In this document: in pieces, positions 1-6,098 of the stretch | Layout: each line of letters begins with the position of its first letter | How positions within the stretch are numbered: the stretch's first letter is position 1 | DNA from: Clostridia bacterium | Lineage (GTDB): Bacteria > Bacillota > Clostridia > Oscillospirales > Acutalibacteraceae | Direction: 5' to 3' | Length of the DNA: 6,211 nt | Assembly (NCBI GenBank): GCA_017534365.1 | Contig: JAFWCS010000351.1 | Coordinates: forward strand, 1-6,211 | Translations under genes and position numbers: made by a program | Notes under the pieces: model-generated | The model's database searches: none | What the model was told of the DNA's origin: nothing | The model's input: only the letters and a program-made list of their open reading frames with translations

Positions 1-181
1 CGCCGCCGACAACGGAATCAAAATAATAAGGAATACCCAGCACGTCGAGCTTTTCCGGCGGCGTTGCCTCCACAAATACGTGAATGACCGCAAACCGGTA
101 AATCAGAATGAACCGGAACAGATCCAGCTCAAACTGACGGCCTGTGTTGCAGGGCTCCTTGGAGAAATACTTGCTCAGCAT
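1..181 (-). CDS. N-terminus of a membrane protein, probably DUF1624/heparan-alpha-glucosaminide acetyltransferase-like (partial)
   Basis: This reading frame is open from an ATG at 181-179 to the left edge, giving 60 residues; the rest of the gene is outside the window. After a short polar leader the protein reads RQFELDLFRFILIYRF, then AVIHVFVEA. An Arg followed by 'ELDLFR' and a hydrophobic helix containing a His (residue 34) is the typical opening of bacterial DUF1624/HGSNAT-like multi-pass acyltransferases. The later GIPYYFDSVVGG (residues 49-60) would fit the loop leading to the second membrane helix. Members of this family transfer acyl groups to sugars across the cytoplasmic membrane, but the substrate here is unknown. 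The ATG lies 4 bases after the STAS stop codon, so the two genes are almost certainly cotranscribed and perhaps translationally coupled; no strong ribosome binding site of its own is visible. A different multi-pass membrane family is possible because only one helix is seen. The CDS is solid; the family call is moderate. Confidence 0.6.
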   Translation of the reverse strand, partial: MLSKYFSKEPCNTGRQFELDLFRFILIYRFAVIHVFVEATPPEKLDVLGIPYYFDSVVGG

Positions 182-185
182 CCGT

Positions 186-485
186 TCATTCGATGTTGAG
201 GATCTCGGCAAAGCCCGTAAACTCCAGGATCTCCATATTGGTTTCGTTGACGTTGCGGATGACAAAGCCGCCCTTCTTCATCATTTTCTTATGAATGGAG
301 AGCAGCAGGCGCAGGCCGGCGGAGGAGATGTACTTCAGCTCCGTCATATCAAAAACGACCTTCTCCGCCTGATCGACGTCCGCCTCGATCGCGGAAGCCA
401 GCTCGGGCGTTGTGCCGGTATCCAGCTTGCCGTCCAGCAGAACCGTGAGCGCGGAATCCTCGATTTTCTTTTCAAAATTCAACAT
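186..485 (-). CDS. STAS-domain anti-sigma factor antagonist (SpoIIAA/RsbV-like)
   Basis: The gene encodes 99 residues, the usual length of a single-domain STAS anti-anti-sigma factor. Such proteins act in the cytoplasm: unphosphorylated, they bind a GHKL serine kinase/anti-sigma factor and free its sigma factor; phosphorylation on a conserved Ser switches them off. Visible landmarks are the first strands and loop LTVLLDGKLDTGT (residues 13-25), the core strand VVFDMTELKYIS (43-54) and the signature SSAGLRLLL (54-62). Ser55 aligns with the phospho-acceptor of SpoIIAA/RsbV, and Ser54 replaces the usual Asp, a common variant. The start is well supported: GGAGG lies 9 bases upstream, and a consensus promoter lies at 536-565. 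No partner kinase or PP2C phosphatase gene is seen in the window; the next gene downstream encodes a membrane protein instead. The true partner and sigma factor are therefore unknown, and a role outside sigma control cannot be excluded. Confidence 0.93.
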   Translation of the reverse strand: MLNFEKKIEDSALTVLLDGKLDTGTTPELASAIEADVDQAEKVVFDMTELKYISSAGLRLLLSIHKKMMKKGGFVIRNVNETNMEILEFTGFAEILNIE

Positions 486-494
486 AATGCAAGA

Positions 495-499
495 CCTCC
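495..499 (-). promoter_or_regulatory. Ribosome binding site of the STAS gene
   Basis: The minus strand reads GGAGG 9 bases before the ATG at 485-483. The spacing is good and fixes the STAS start. Confidence 0.85.
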
Positions 500-535
500 G
501 AAAAAATTACTGAAAATTGCAGATAGGTACAGGAT

Positions 536-565
536 ATTATATCATAAGCCGGACGGGAATTGCAA
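536..565 (-). promoter_or_regulatory. Sigma-A-type promoter of the STAS unit
   Basis: On the minus strand TTGCAA (565-560) is followed after 18 bases by a perfect TATAAT (541-536). Transcription would start near 529, giving a leader of about 45 bases before the STAS ATG. The box lies in the 160-base gap after the hydrolase-like gene, so the STAS and membrane-protein genes can be expressed independently of the genes upstream. Confidence 0.75.
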
Positions 566-645
566 CAGTAAAATCGCCACTTTTCAGATTTCTTTTTCCC
601 CGCGCACGATTTCCGCCCTCTGCGGCGCGGTTCCGGCCCGTTTTT

Positions 646-3087
646 TTATTTCGCGCCGTGCTGACGGCGCAGGATATAGGCGACCGCCCGCGTGCCGCGC
701 ACAAGGTATTTGCCGAGGTTGCCCCGGATCCCGGTCAGCAGCGGCGAGCGGATCTTCGCATCCTCCAGCGGATGCTCCACGCGGCGCACCGTGACGTTTT
801 CGCCCTCGAAGGGCGCAAGCAGCGCGTCGCTGCCCGTCGCGTAAGCGCCGTCGGCAAAGGCGAGCAGCTGTTTCAGCGCATCCGCGTCCGGCCGGCTGCC
901 CGCAAACGGAAGCAGACAGAGCACCGCCCGCTCGGCGCTGCCGTTATAGGACGGCGCGAGGCTCTTGCCCTGCGGCGCGATGAGCGTGTAGGTTTGCGGG
1001 ATGCGGTCGCCGGAGCGGTTCCGGTGGCTGCGCTGCCTGCCGAAGAAGGTGCCGAAGGGATTCATCGTCACCCGCCCGTCCGCGTGCAGGCGCATCGGGC
1101 AGACCGCCATCGCGTTGAGCACGCAGCGCGCGTTGCCCAGCAGCAGGCCGCTCTCACCGTCCGTGACGCCGACGCAGCCGGCCGTGAGCTGATTATTGAA
1201 GGAGTCCAGCGCGGCGTTGCGCGGATTCGCTTCGGCGTAGGAGGCCGTGCGGAAGGCGGAAAGATCACCCTCAAAATTCCGTTTGATCACCGAAACCGGC
1301 CCGGCGTTGCGGAAGGAGAGCGCAAAGGGCGCCGCTTCCTGCCAGCGCATGTCGGTGTAGCGGCCGAGGGTGGAATTCTCGGTCGAGATCGCGTCGCGCT
1401 CCGGCGTATAAGGGTATTGCACGTGCGTGACGACGAAGATCCCCGCCGCCGCGTCGGACGTGAAGAAGCTGTAACAGAAGCTGCCCTGCTCGTTCGCGCC
1501 GGGCAGGCAGATCCGTCCGCGCAGCTCGAGGCAGTCCCCGCCGAGGATGCGGCCGCCGGTCAGCGTCTCGGGGAGGAAGTCATAGCGTTTCCCGTCATAG
1601 GTGAGATAGGACTGCAGAAACTCCGGGCCGCCGATTCGCCTGCCGCCGCAGCTGAACTGCGCAATGCGCTTCGCGCCGGAGAATACCAGCGAAACGTCTC
1701 CGCTGCGCAGCGCGCCGGCAGATTCCGTGCGGGTCCACTGCGCGGGCTTTGCGGTGATCTCATAGGTATCCCGGACTTCGCAAAAGCGCAACAGGGCGAA
1801 GACGCTGTCCTCCCCCAGCGGGAGCACGGTCGCGGCCTCCAGCCCCTCCCCCGTGATCTCCGGGGCGACGCCGCGTCTGCAGGCGAGCTGCACGCATTGC
1901 AGCGTCGTGCCCGTCGTGTTGTGCAGGGTCAGGCGTCCCTCTTTGCGCACGGACGCCGCTGTCAGCGCGGCGGCAAGCGCGTTCGCCGCCGTCTCGCGCT
2001 GCAGATTCAGCACGGGCGTAGCCAGCCCGAAATGCGTGGTGGAGAGCAGGCGGACGCGGTCCAGGAACGCCGCTTCGTCCCTGCACGCTTTTTCCGCGGC
2101 GCGGCTGCGCTCGATCGCGGTCCAGATCTTGCGGTTATACGGCTTCTCCGCCCACGAGGCATAGCCGGTGAAATTGCCGTCGGCCGTATCCTGCGCAAAC
2201 GTGATCTTGCCGACGGGGCCGTGCGTGTCAAGGTAGCCGCCCGGCGTGTCGAAAACGATGTAATCCAGGTCGGCGACCTCCGTGGCCAGCCCGCGGATGC
2301 CGCCGGTATTGGCAAGGCGGCTGCCGACGAGCGGGAGCGCCAGCGGCTCCCAGAAAATCGCGTCGGCGTCCATATTGATGAACAGAAACAGATCGCTCCG
2401 GATCTCGCCGGCGGCCTGCTTTGCGTGCAGATCCTTCACCCACGCGCGCAGGCAGCCCGCGTCGCAGACGTCGGCATTGGAATAGGTCGGGATCACGGTC
2501 AGCCCTTCGCCGCCGTATTCAAAAGTCAGCGGATTGAAGGCCTCCGTCTCCGGCAGCGGCGGAATCAGGGTCTGAAAGGCGTCGAACGGCACGCAGGAAT
2601 AATAAAGGCAGAGCGCCTCGACGCCGAGTTTATTATAGGTGCGCACCTGCGAGGGCGAGAACATGACCTCCTGCGGGCGGACGATCCGCCTGCAGGCGCC
2701 GAAAAGATCCTGCAGCCCGGAGCCCTGCGGATTGGTCACGGCCAGATCGATCGAAGCGGCCAGCTCCGCCGGCTCCATCGCGCCGAGCGCGCCGTTGGAA
2801 TAGCCCATAAGGATCTGTTCATCGCCGTTTTCCGCCGTCCTGCGCTTCATCGCGTCGAGGATATCCGGCGCGTGGGCGGGCAGGATCCGCTCGAGCGAAA
2901 AGAAATTTTCACAGTCCCAGGTCCCTTTGACCGGGATGCCGGCGGCGTTCAGCGCGTCAAGCGCCGCGAGGATGCCCCGGATGATGCGCAGATCCGAGCC
3001 GAAGCCCTGCGCATCCGGCGTATCGCCCCGGTAGGAATGATAGCAGTTTACGTGAAAGCCGAAAGCGACGTGGATTTTATAGTCCAT
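646..3087 (-). CDS. Large protein resembling GH38/GH57-type glycoside hydrolases
   Basis: The encoded protein has 813 residues from the chosen ATG at 3087-3085, where GAGGGGAG precedes with 11-base spacing. An in-frame ATG at 3132 would add 15 residues (to 828) but has no ribosome binding site. No signal peptide or membrane helix is visible, so it is probably cytoplasmic. The N-terminal third looks like a (beta/alpha)-barrel of the glycoside hydrolase/deacetylase kind: HVAFGFHVNCYHSYRGD (residues 6-22, with H12 and H17), KGTWDCENFF (54-63), MFSPSQVRTYNKLGVEAL (142-159) and FLFINMDADAIFW (234-246) with acidic residues at strand ends, which could be catalytic. A helical stretch follows, ending in TTHFGLATPVLN (350-361). 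The remaining 450 residues look beta-rich, as in the C-terminal sandwich domains of GH38 enzymes. The classic GH38 and GH57 signature motifs are not clearly present, so activity and substrate are not assigned. It lies 55 bases downstream of the dehydrogenase gene and is probably cotranscribed with it. The CDS is certain; the family placement is tentative. Confidence 0.55.
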   Translation of the reverse strand: MDYKIHVAFGFHVNCYHSYRGDTPDAQGFGSDLRIIRGILAALDALNAAGIPVKGTWDCENFFSLERILPAHAPDILDAMKRRTAENGDEQILMGYSNGALGAMEPAELAASIDLAVTNPQGSGLQDLFGACRRIVRPQEVMFSPSQVRTYNKLGVEALCLYYSCVPFDAFQTLIPPLPETEAFNPLTFEYGGEGLTVIPTYSNADVCDAGCLRAWVKDLHAKQAAGEIRSDLFLFINMDADAIFWEPLALPLVGSRLANTGGIRGLATEVADLDYIVFDTPGGYLDTHGPVGKITFAQDTADGNFTGYASWAEKPYNRKIWTAIERSRAAEKACRDEAAFLDRVRLLSTTHFGLATPVLNLQRETAANALAAALTAASVRKEGRLTLHNTTGTTLQCVQLACRRGVAPEITGEGLEAATVLPLGEDSVFALLRFCEVRDTYEITAKPAQWTRTESAGALRSGDVSLVFSGAKRIAQFSCGGRRIGGPEFLQSYLTYDGKRYDFLPETLTGGRILGGDCLELRGRICLPGANEQGSFCYSFFTSDAAAGIFVVTHVQYPYTPERDAISTENSTLGRYTDMRWQEAAPFALSFRNAGPVSVIKRNFEGDLSAFRTASYAEANPRNAALDSFNNQLTAGCVGVTDGESGLLLGNARCVLNAMAVCPMRLHADGRVTMNPFGTFFGRQRSHRNRSGDRIPQTYTLIAPQGKSLAPSYNGSAERAVLCLLPFAGSRPDADALKQLLAFADGAYATGSDALLAPFEGENVTVRRVEHPLEDAKIRSPLLTGIRGNLGKYLVRGTRAVAYILRRQHGAK

Positions 3088-3098
3088 AGGTATTTTCT

Positions 3099-3106
3099 CT
3101 CCCCTC
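3099..3106 (-). promoter_or_regulatory. Ribosome binding site deciding the start of the hydrolase-like gene
   Basis: The minus strand reads GAGGGGAG 11 bases before the ATG at 3087-3085. The upstream in-frame ATGs at 3132 and 3114 have no comparable site, so the shorter 813-residue product is preferred. Confidence 0.6.
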
Positions 3107-3142
3107 TGTTTCATGCGGTTCAGCCGCTGCACCGGCGTCCGC

Positions 3143-3922
3143 TTACAGTCTCGGTTTCCCCGCGAGGAAGCGCGTGAGCTTGTTTTTCTCCAGCTTCACG
3201 TAGACGGCCTTGACCGGCGGAGCGATGGCGAACAGCACGCCCGAAAGGGTGAACAGACCGCTGGGATTGACGAATTTTGCGCCCTTTTCCAGCCCGTCGA
3301 CCATTTTGCGCGCGACCAGCTCCGGCTGCTGCACCGGGAAGGGCTTCTCGAAGGGCTTCGGATTCGCCGCCTTGAAAAAGCCGGTGTTCGTCGCGATCGG
3401 ATACAGGCAGGTCAGCTTGATATTCTTCGGCAGCTCATAGCGCAGGCCCTCCTGGAAGCCGTGCATGGCGAACTTGGAAGCGGAATAGATCGTATAGCCG
3501 GGGATCGCCATTTTGCCGATCGCCGAGACCGTGATGGCGAAATGCCCGCTGCGGCCGTTGAGATAGGCGCGGTATTTCTCATAGGAATAGATCGGCGAAA
3601 AGACGTTGGTCTCAAACAGGCGGGCCGTGCGGTCCCAGTCCACGTAATCCACCGCTTCATAGTAGGGGTAGCCCGCGTTCGCGTAGAAAATGTCGATGAA
3701 GGGCAGCGCCTCCACGGCGGAATCAAACACCGCGTCGACCGCTTCCCGGGAGGAAACGTCGATCTCCATCGGGATCACGTTGTCGCCGAAGCCCGTGATG
3801 CGGCTGACGTCCTTATCCACGGCGAGGATCCGGTTGGACGGCTCGGCGGCAAGGAGCCGGAGCACCTCGAGGCCGATCCCGCTGCCCGCGCCGGTGAGCA
3901 CGACGTTTCTGTTTTTGAGCAT
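3143..3922 (-). CDS. Short-chain dehydrogenase/reductase (SDR), classical type
   Basis: The 259-residue protein is typical in length for a classical SDR, which uses NAD(P)(H) to interconvert alcohols and ketones. The cofactor motif TGAGSGIG is at residues 10-17. Asp36, at the end of the second strand (AVDKD), suggests a preference for NAD(H), since an acidic residue here usually excludes the NADP phosphate. NAG is at 82-84, and the catalytic tetrad can be read as N106, S133, Y146 and K150 (YSASK). The usual PG after the active site is PI (175-176). The C-terminal part, residues 222-242, is hydrophobic (GLFTLSGVLFAIAPP), suggesting membrane association or a lipophilic substrate pocket. The start is fixed by AGGAGG 8 bases upstream and a consensus promoter at 3953-3981. 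It is first in a probable two-gene operon with the hydrolase-like gene, and divergent from the Fe-S flavoenzyme. The substrate is not identifiable; sterol, sugar or fatty-acyl carbonyls are all possible. Confidence 0.93.
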   Translation of the reverse strand: MLKNRNVVLTGAGSGIGLEVLRLLAAEPSNRILAVDKDVSRITGFGDNVIPMEIDVSSREAVDAVFDSAVEALPFIDIFYANAGYPYYEAVDYVDWDRTARLFETNVFSPIYSYEKYRAYLNGRSGHFAITVSAIGKMAIPGYTIYSASKFAMHGFQEGLRYELPKNIKLTCLYPIATNTGFFKAANPKPFEKPFPVQQPELVARKMVDGLEKGAKFVNPSGLFTLSGVLFAIAPPVKAVYVKLEKNKLTRFLAGKPRL

Positions 3923-3930
3923 AATGCATT

Positions 3931-3936
3931 CCTCCT
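3931..3936 (-). promoter_or_regulatory. Ribosome binding site of the SDR gene
   Basis: A full AGGAGG consensus on the minus strand lies 8 bases before the ATG at 3922-3920. Confidence 0.88.
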
Positions 3937-3952
3937 TTTAAATTCTGTTTCT

Positions 3953-3981
3953 ATTTTACCATATTCACGCGCGGCTGTAAA
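3953..3981 (-). promoter_or_regulatory. Sigma-A-type promoter of the SDR/hydrolase-like operon
   Basis: On the minus strand TTTACA (3981-3976) and TAAAAT (3958-3953) are separated by exactly 17 bases. Transcription would start near 3946, giving a short leader of about 25 bases that contains the AGGAGG. The -35 box is only 7 bases from the -35 box of the divergent promoter. Confidence 0.75.
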
Positions 3982-3988
3982 TAACCAA

Positions 3989-4017
3989 TTGCAATCCGCC
4001 CGGAAATCATGTATAAT
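3989..4017 (+). promoter_or_regulatory. Sigma-A-type promoter of the Fe-S flavoenzyme gene
   Basis: TTGCAA (3989-3994) and a perfect TATAAT (4012-4017) are separated by 17 bases; transcription would start near 4024. The -35 box is the centre of the 8-base palindrome ATTGCAAT (3988-3995). The promoter overlaps the first codons of a longer possible ORF from 4009, which argues that translation starts later, at 4048. Confidence 0.8.
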
Positions 4018-4034
4018 AGAAGCATCAACGAATC

Positions 4035-4040
4035 AGGAGG
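4035..4040 (+). promoter_or_regulatory. Ribosome binding site deciding the start of the flavoenzyme gene
   Basis: AGGAGG lies 7 bases before the ATG at 4048. The alternative ATG at 4009 lies upstream of the -10 box and would not be transcribed from this promoter. Confidence 0.9.
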
Positions 4041-4047
4041 GCTTGCT

Positions 4048-6096
4048 ATGGCTTATGAAACACTGTTTTCCCCGATCCGCATCGGCGCCTGTGAGCTGAA
4101 AAACCGCATTGTCATGGCGCCTATGCTCATGGGCATGGGGCAGTTTGACGGCACGCCGACGCAGAAGCTGATGGATTATTACGAGGAGCGCGCCAAAGGC
4201 GGCGCCGGTCTGATCATCACGGAGATCACGCGGGTCAACGACGTGACGGGCGCCTCGGCCTTCGCCCAGCTCTCCATGAGCCAGGATGAAAATATCTATT
4301 CCTTCCGTCCTTTTGCCGCGCGCATCCACAAGCACGGCGCGAAGCTCTTTGTGCAGCTGCATCACCCCGGCCGGCAGAATCTCGGCCTGCTGATCGGCAC
4401 GGTGCCGATGAGCATCGCCCTCGACCGCCGCACGCCGAAATACGCGGAGCTGCTTTATAAGGTCGTGCCCGCCGGCAAGGTGCTGCTGCAGCATCATCTG
4501 GTGCCGCCGGTGGTGGCGCCCTCCAGATGCGAGCGCAGCTATTTCGCGGATTCCGTGGTCGTGCCGCTGACGAACCGCGGCGTCAAAAAACTGCGCGATC
4601 AGTTCATTGCGGCCGCGGCGCGCGTGCAGGCGGCCGGTGCGGACGGCGTGGAGCTGCACGCCTCCCACGGCTATCTGATCCAGCAGTTCCTCTCCCCCAA
4701 CACGAATCACCGCACCGACGAATACGGCGGTTCGCTCGAAAACCGGATGCGCTTCCTGATCGAGATCCTGCAGGGGATCGAGGAACGCTGCGGCAAAGAT
4801 TTCCCGGTGATCGTCCGGCTGACGGTCGATGAATGCTATGCGATGATCGGTCAGCCCGGCAAGGGCTATGCGCTCGACGAGGGCGTGGAAATGGCGAAAC
4901 GGCTCGAGGCCGCGGGCGCGGACGCGATCGACGTTTCCTCCGCCGCCTACGACACCTTCAACTACTGGCTGGAACCGATGTCCTTCCCCTGCGGCTGGCG
5001 CGCCTACATGGCCAAAGCCGTCAAGGAGGCCGTCAGCATCCCCGTACTTGCGGCGAATCTGATCCGCAGCCCGGAGCAGGCGGAAAAGCAGCTCAGCGAC
5101 GGCACGCAGGATCTCGTTTCCCTCGGCCGGCCGCACATCGCCGATCCGCACTGGGCGGAGAAGGCGAAAAGCGGGCATCCCGAGGATATTTCGCGCTGCA
5201 TCTGCTGCCTCTACTGCATCCAGAGCATGCAGGAAAACGCCTACACCGGGGGCAGCGGCGGCTGCTCGGTCAATCCCTTCGTCGGCCGGGAAGCCACAAA
5301 GCTGAAGGAGAACGGCGCCGGCAGGCCGGCCGTCGTGGTCGGCGCAGGCCCCGGCGGGCTGATGGCGGCCCGGCTGCTCGCACAGCGGGGCTTCGCCGTG
5401 ACCGTGTTTGAAAAAGAAGCCGCGCCCGGCGGTCAGCTCCGGCTGGCGGCGGCCGCGCCCGGCAAAGAGAAAATGCAGTGGTGCATCGACGACCTTGCGC
5501 ATCAGGCGGTCAAGGCGGGCGCGCAGCTGCGTCTGGGCGAGGCGGCGACGGCGGAAACGATCGCCGCGCTGCAGCCTGCGGCGCTGATCTTCGCCACGGG
5601 CGGCGTCGCCCTGCGGCCGCGCTCGATCCCCGGCGTTGATCTGCCCCACGTTTACACCTCGACCGAGATCCTGAACGGCAGCGCGCAGCTCAGGGGCAAG
5701 GCCGTCGCGGTCATCGGCTCCGGCATGACGGGCCTTGAAACGGCGGAATTTCTCTGTGCAGAGAACCGCGTGACCGTGGTCGAGATGGCCGACACCGTCG
5801 CGCCCGGCACCTGGATGCAGCACGTGAACGATCTGCTGCCCAAGCTCGAGCAGGCCGGCGCGCAGTGCCTGACCGGCAAAAAGCTCACGGAGGACGATCT
5901 TCCGGCGCTCAAGGAGGCGATCGAACAGTTCCCGCTGCTCGAAAAGGTTATTCTTTGCGACTGCGGCCTTTCCAATGACCGACTGACGCAGTTCCAGAAG
6001 GAGGTCGGCGACAAGGTGGCCTTCACCGTGTATCGGGAAGGGGAATACCTGACGATCACGGTGACCGTGGGCGACATGAACAGATTCAGCAACTGA
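4048..6096 (+). CDS. FMN/FAD/Fe-S oxidoreductase of the old-yellow-enzyme / 2,4-dienoyl-CoA reductase (BaiCD/BaiH, TMADH) class, with an atypical C-terminal tail
   Basis: The protein has 682 residues from the ATG at 4048. The class reduces activated C=C bonds, or oxidises amines in TMADH, passing electrons from NAD(P)H through FAD and a 4Fe-4S cluster to FMN. Residues 1-370 form the FMN barrel: LFSPIRIG (6-13), NRIVMAPM (19-26), QLHHPGR (103-109), the active-site-type HASHGY (204-209) and DEYGGSLENR (224-233). Cluster cysteines C384, C387, C390 and C406 follow, spaced x2, x2 and x15. The FAD fold begins at VVGAGPGG (430-437) with FEKE (454-457) closing its second strand. The second nucleotide-binding motif is VIGSGMTG (555-562). 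From about residue 611 the sequence stops resembling the family: the expected final strand and GDA-type FAD-contact motif are not seen, and the last ~70 residues look like pieces of other proteins (see findings). It has its own promoter and ribosome binding site, diverges from the SDR gene and ends 2 bases before mutS2. The class is certain; the substrate is unknown, and FAD/NAD function may be impaired. Confidence 0.92.
   Translation: MAYETLFSPIRIGACELKNRIVMAPMLMGMGQFDGTPTQKLMDYYEERAKGGAGLIITEITRVNDVTGASAFAQLSMSQDENIYSFRPFAARIHKHGAKLFVQLHHPGRQNLGLLIGTVPMSIALDRRTPKYAELLYKVVPAGKVLLQHHLVPPVVAPSRCERSYFADSVVVPLTNRGVKKLRDQFIAAAARVQAAGADGVELHASHGYLIQQFLSPNTNHRTDEYGGSLENRMRFLIEILQGIEERCGKDFPVIVRLTVDECYAMIGQPGKGYALDEGVEMAKRLEAAGADAIDVSSAAYDTFNYWLEPMSFPCGWRAYMAKAVKEAVSIPVLAANLIRSPEQAEKQLSDGTQDLVSLGRPHIADPHWAEKAKSGHPEDISRCICCLYCIQSMQENAYTGGSGGCSVNPFVGREATKLKENGAGRPAVVVGAGPGGLMAARLLAQRGFAVTVFEKEAAPGGQLRLAAAAPGKEKMQWCIDDLAHQAVKAGAQLRLGEAATAETIAALQPAALIFATGGVALRPRSIPGVDLPHVYTSTEILNGSAQLRGKAVAVIGSGMTGLETAEFLCAENRVTVVEMADTVAPGTWMQHVNDLLPKLEQAGAQCLTGKKLTEDDLPALKEAIEQFPLLEKVILCDCGLSNDRLTQFQKEVGDKVAFTVYREGEYLTITVTVGDMNRFSN
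5887..6075 (+). other. Mosaic tail region inside the flavoenzyme gene: LRR-like, then PDZ-end-like
   Basis: Residues 614-643 (TEDDLPALKEAIEQF, then LLEKVILCDCGLSN after a Pro) read like the repeat unit 'LT-ED--AL-EAI--FP-LE-V-LCDCGLSNE' of leucine-rich-type proteins found in Clostridia. Residues 644-676 (DRLTQFQKEVGDKVAF, then TVYREGEY and LTITVTVGD) read like the last helix and strands of an HtrA-type PDZ domain. Neither is expected in this enzyme family. The family matches are from memory of patterns, not from a search. Confidence 0.5.
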
Positions 6097-6098
6097 CG

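Noticed and set aside
600..648. Possible terminator after the hydrolase-like gene (inverted repeat CCGCGC 600-605 / GCGCGG 625-630)
   Set aside because: The stem is only 6 bases with a 19-base loop, and no T-run follows on the minus strand. The T-run at 641-647 would only serve plus-strand transcripts, and no plus-strand gene ends here.
3115..3127. Small hairpin GCGG-ttcag-CCGC between the SDR and hydrolase-like genes
   Set aside because: A 4-base stem without a T-run is expected by chance in this GC-rich sequence; it does not separate the two genes into different units.
517..3177. An 886-codon open frame on the plus strand opposite the hydrolase-like gene
   Set aside because: Its product is Arg/Ala/Gly-rich low-complexity sequence with no domain pattern and no ribosome binding site. 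It arises because GC-rich codon use removes stop codons on the opposite strand.
4009..4047. Upstream ATG start giving a 695-residue flavoenzyme
   Set aside because: It lies before the -10 box and lacks a ribosome binding site; the ATG at 4048 follows AGGAGG and begins the normal family N-terminus.
3113..4099. A 328-codon plus-strand frame opposite the SDR gene
   Set aside because: The minus-strand frame carries the full SDR motif set with promoter and ribosome binding site; the plus frame has none and runs through the divergent promoters.
5911..6004. Short repeated words AAGGAGG (5911, 5998) and CAGTTCC (5926, 5989) in the mosaic tail
   Set aside because: Seven-base repeats are too short to demonstrate a duplication or recombination joint, although they lie in the suspicious region.
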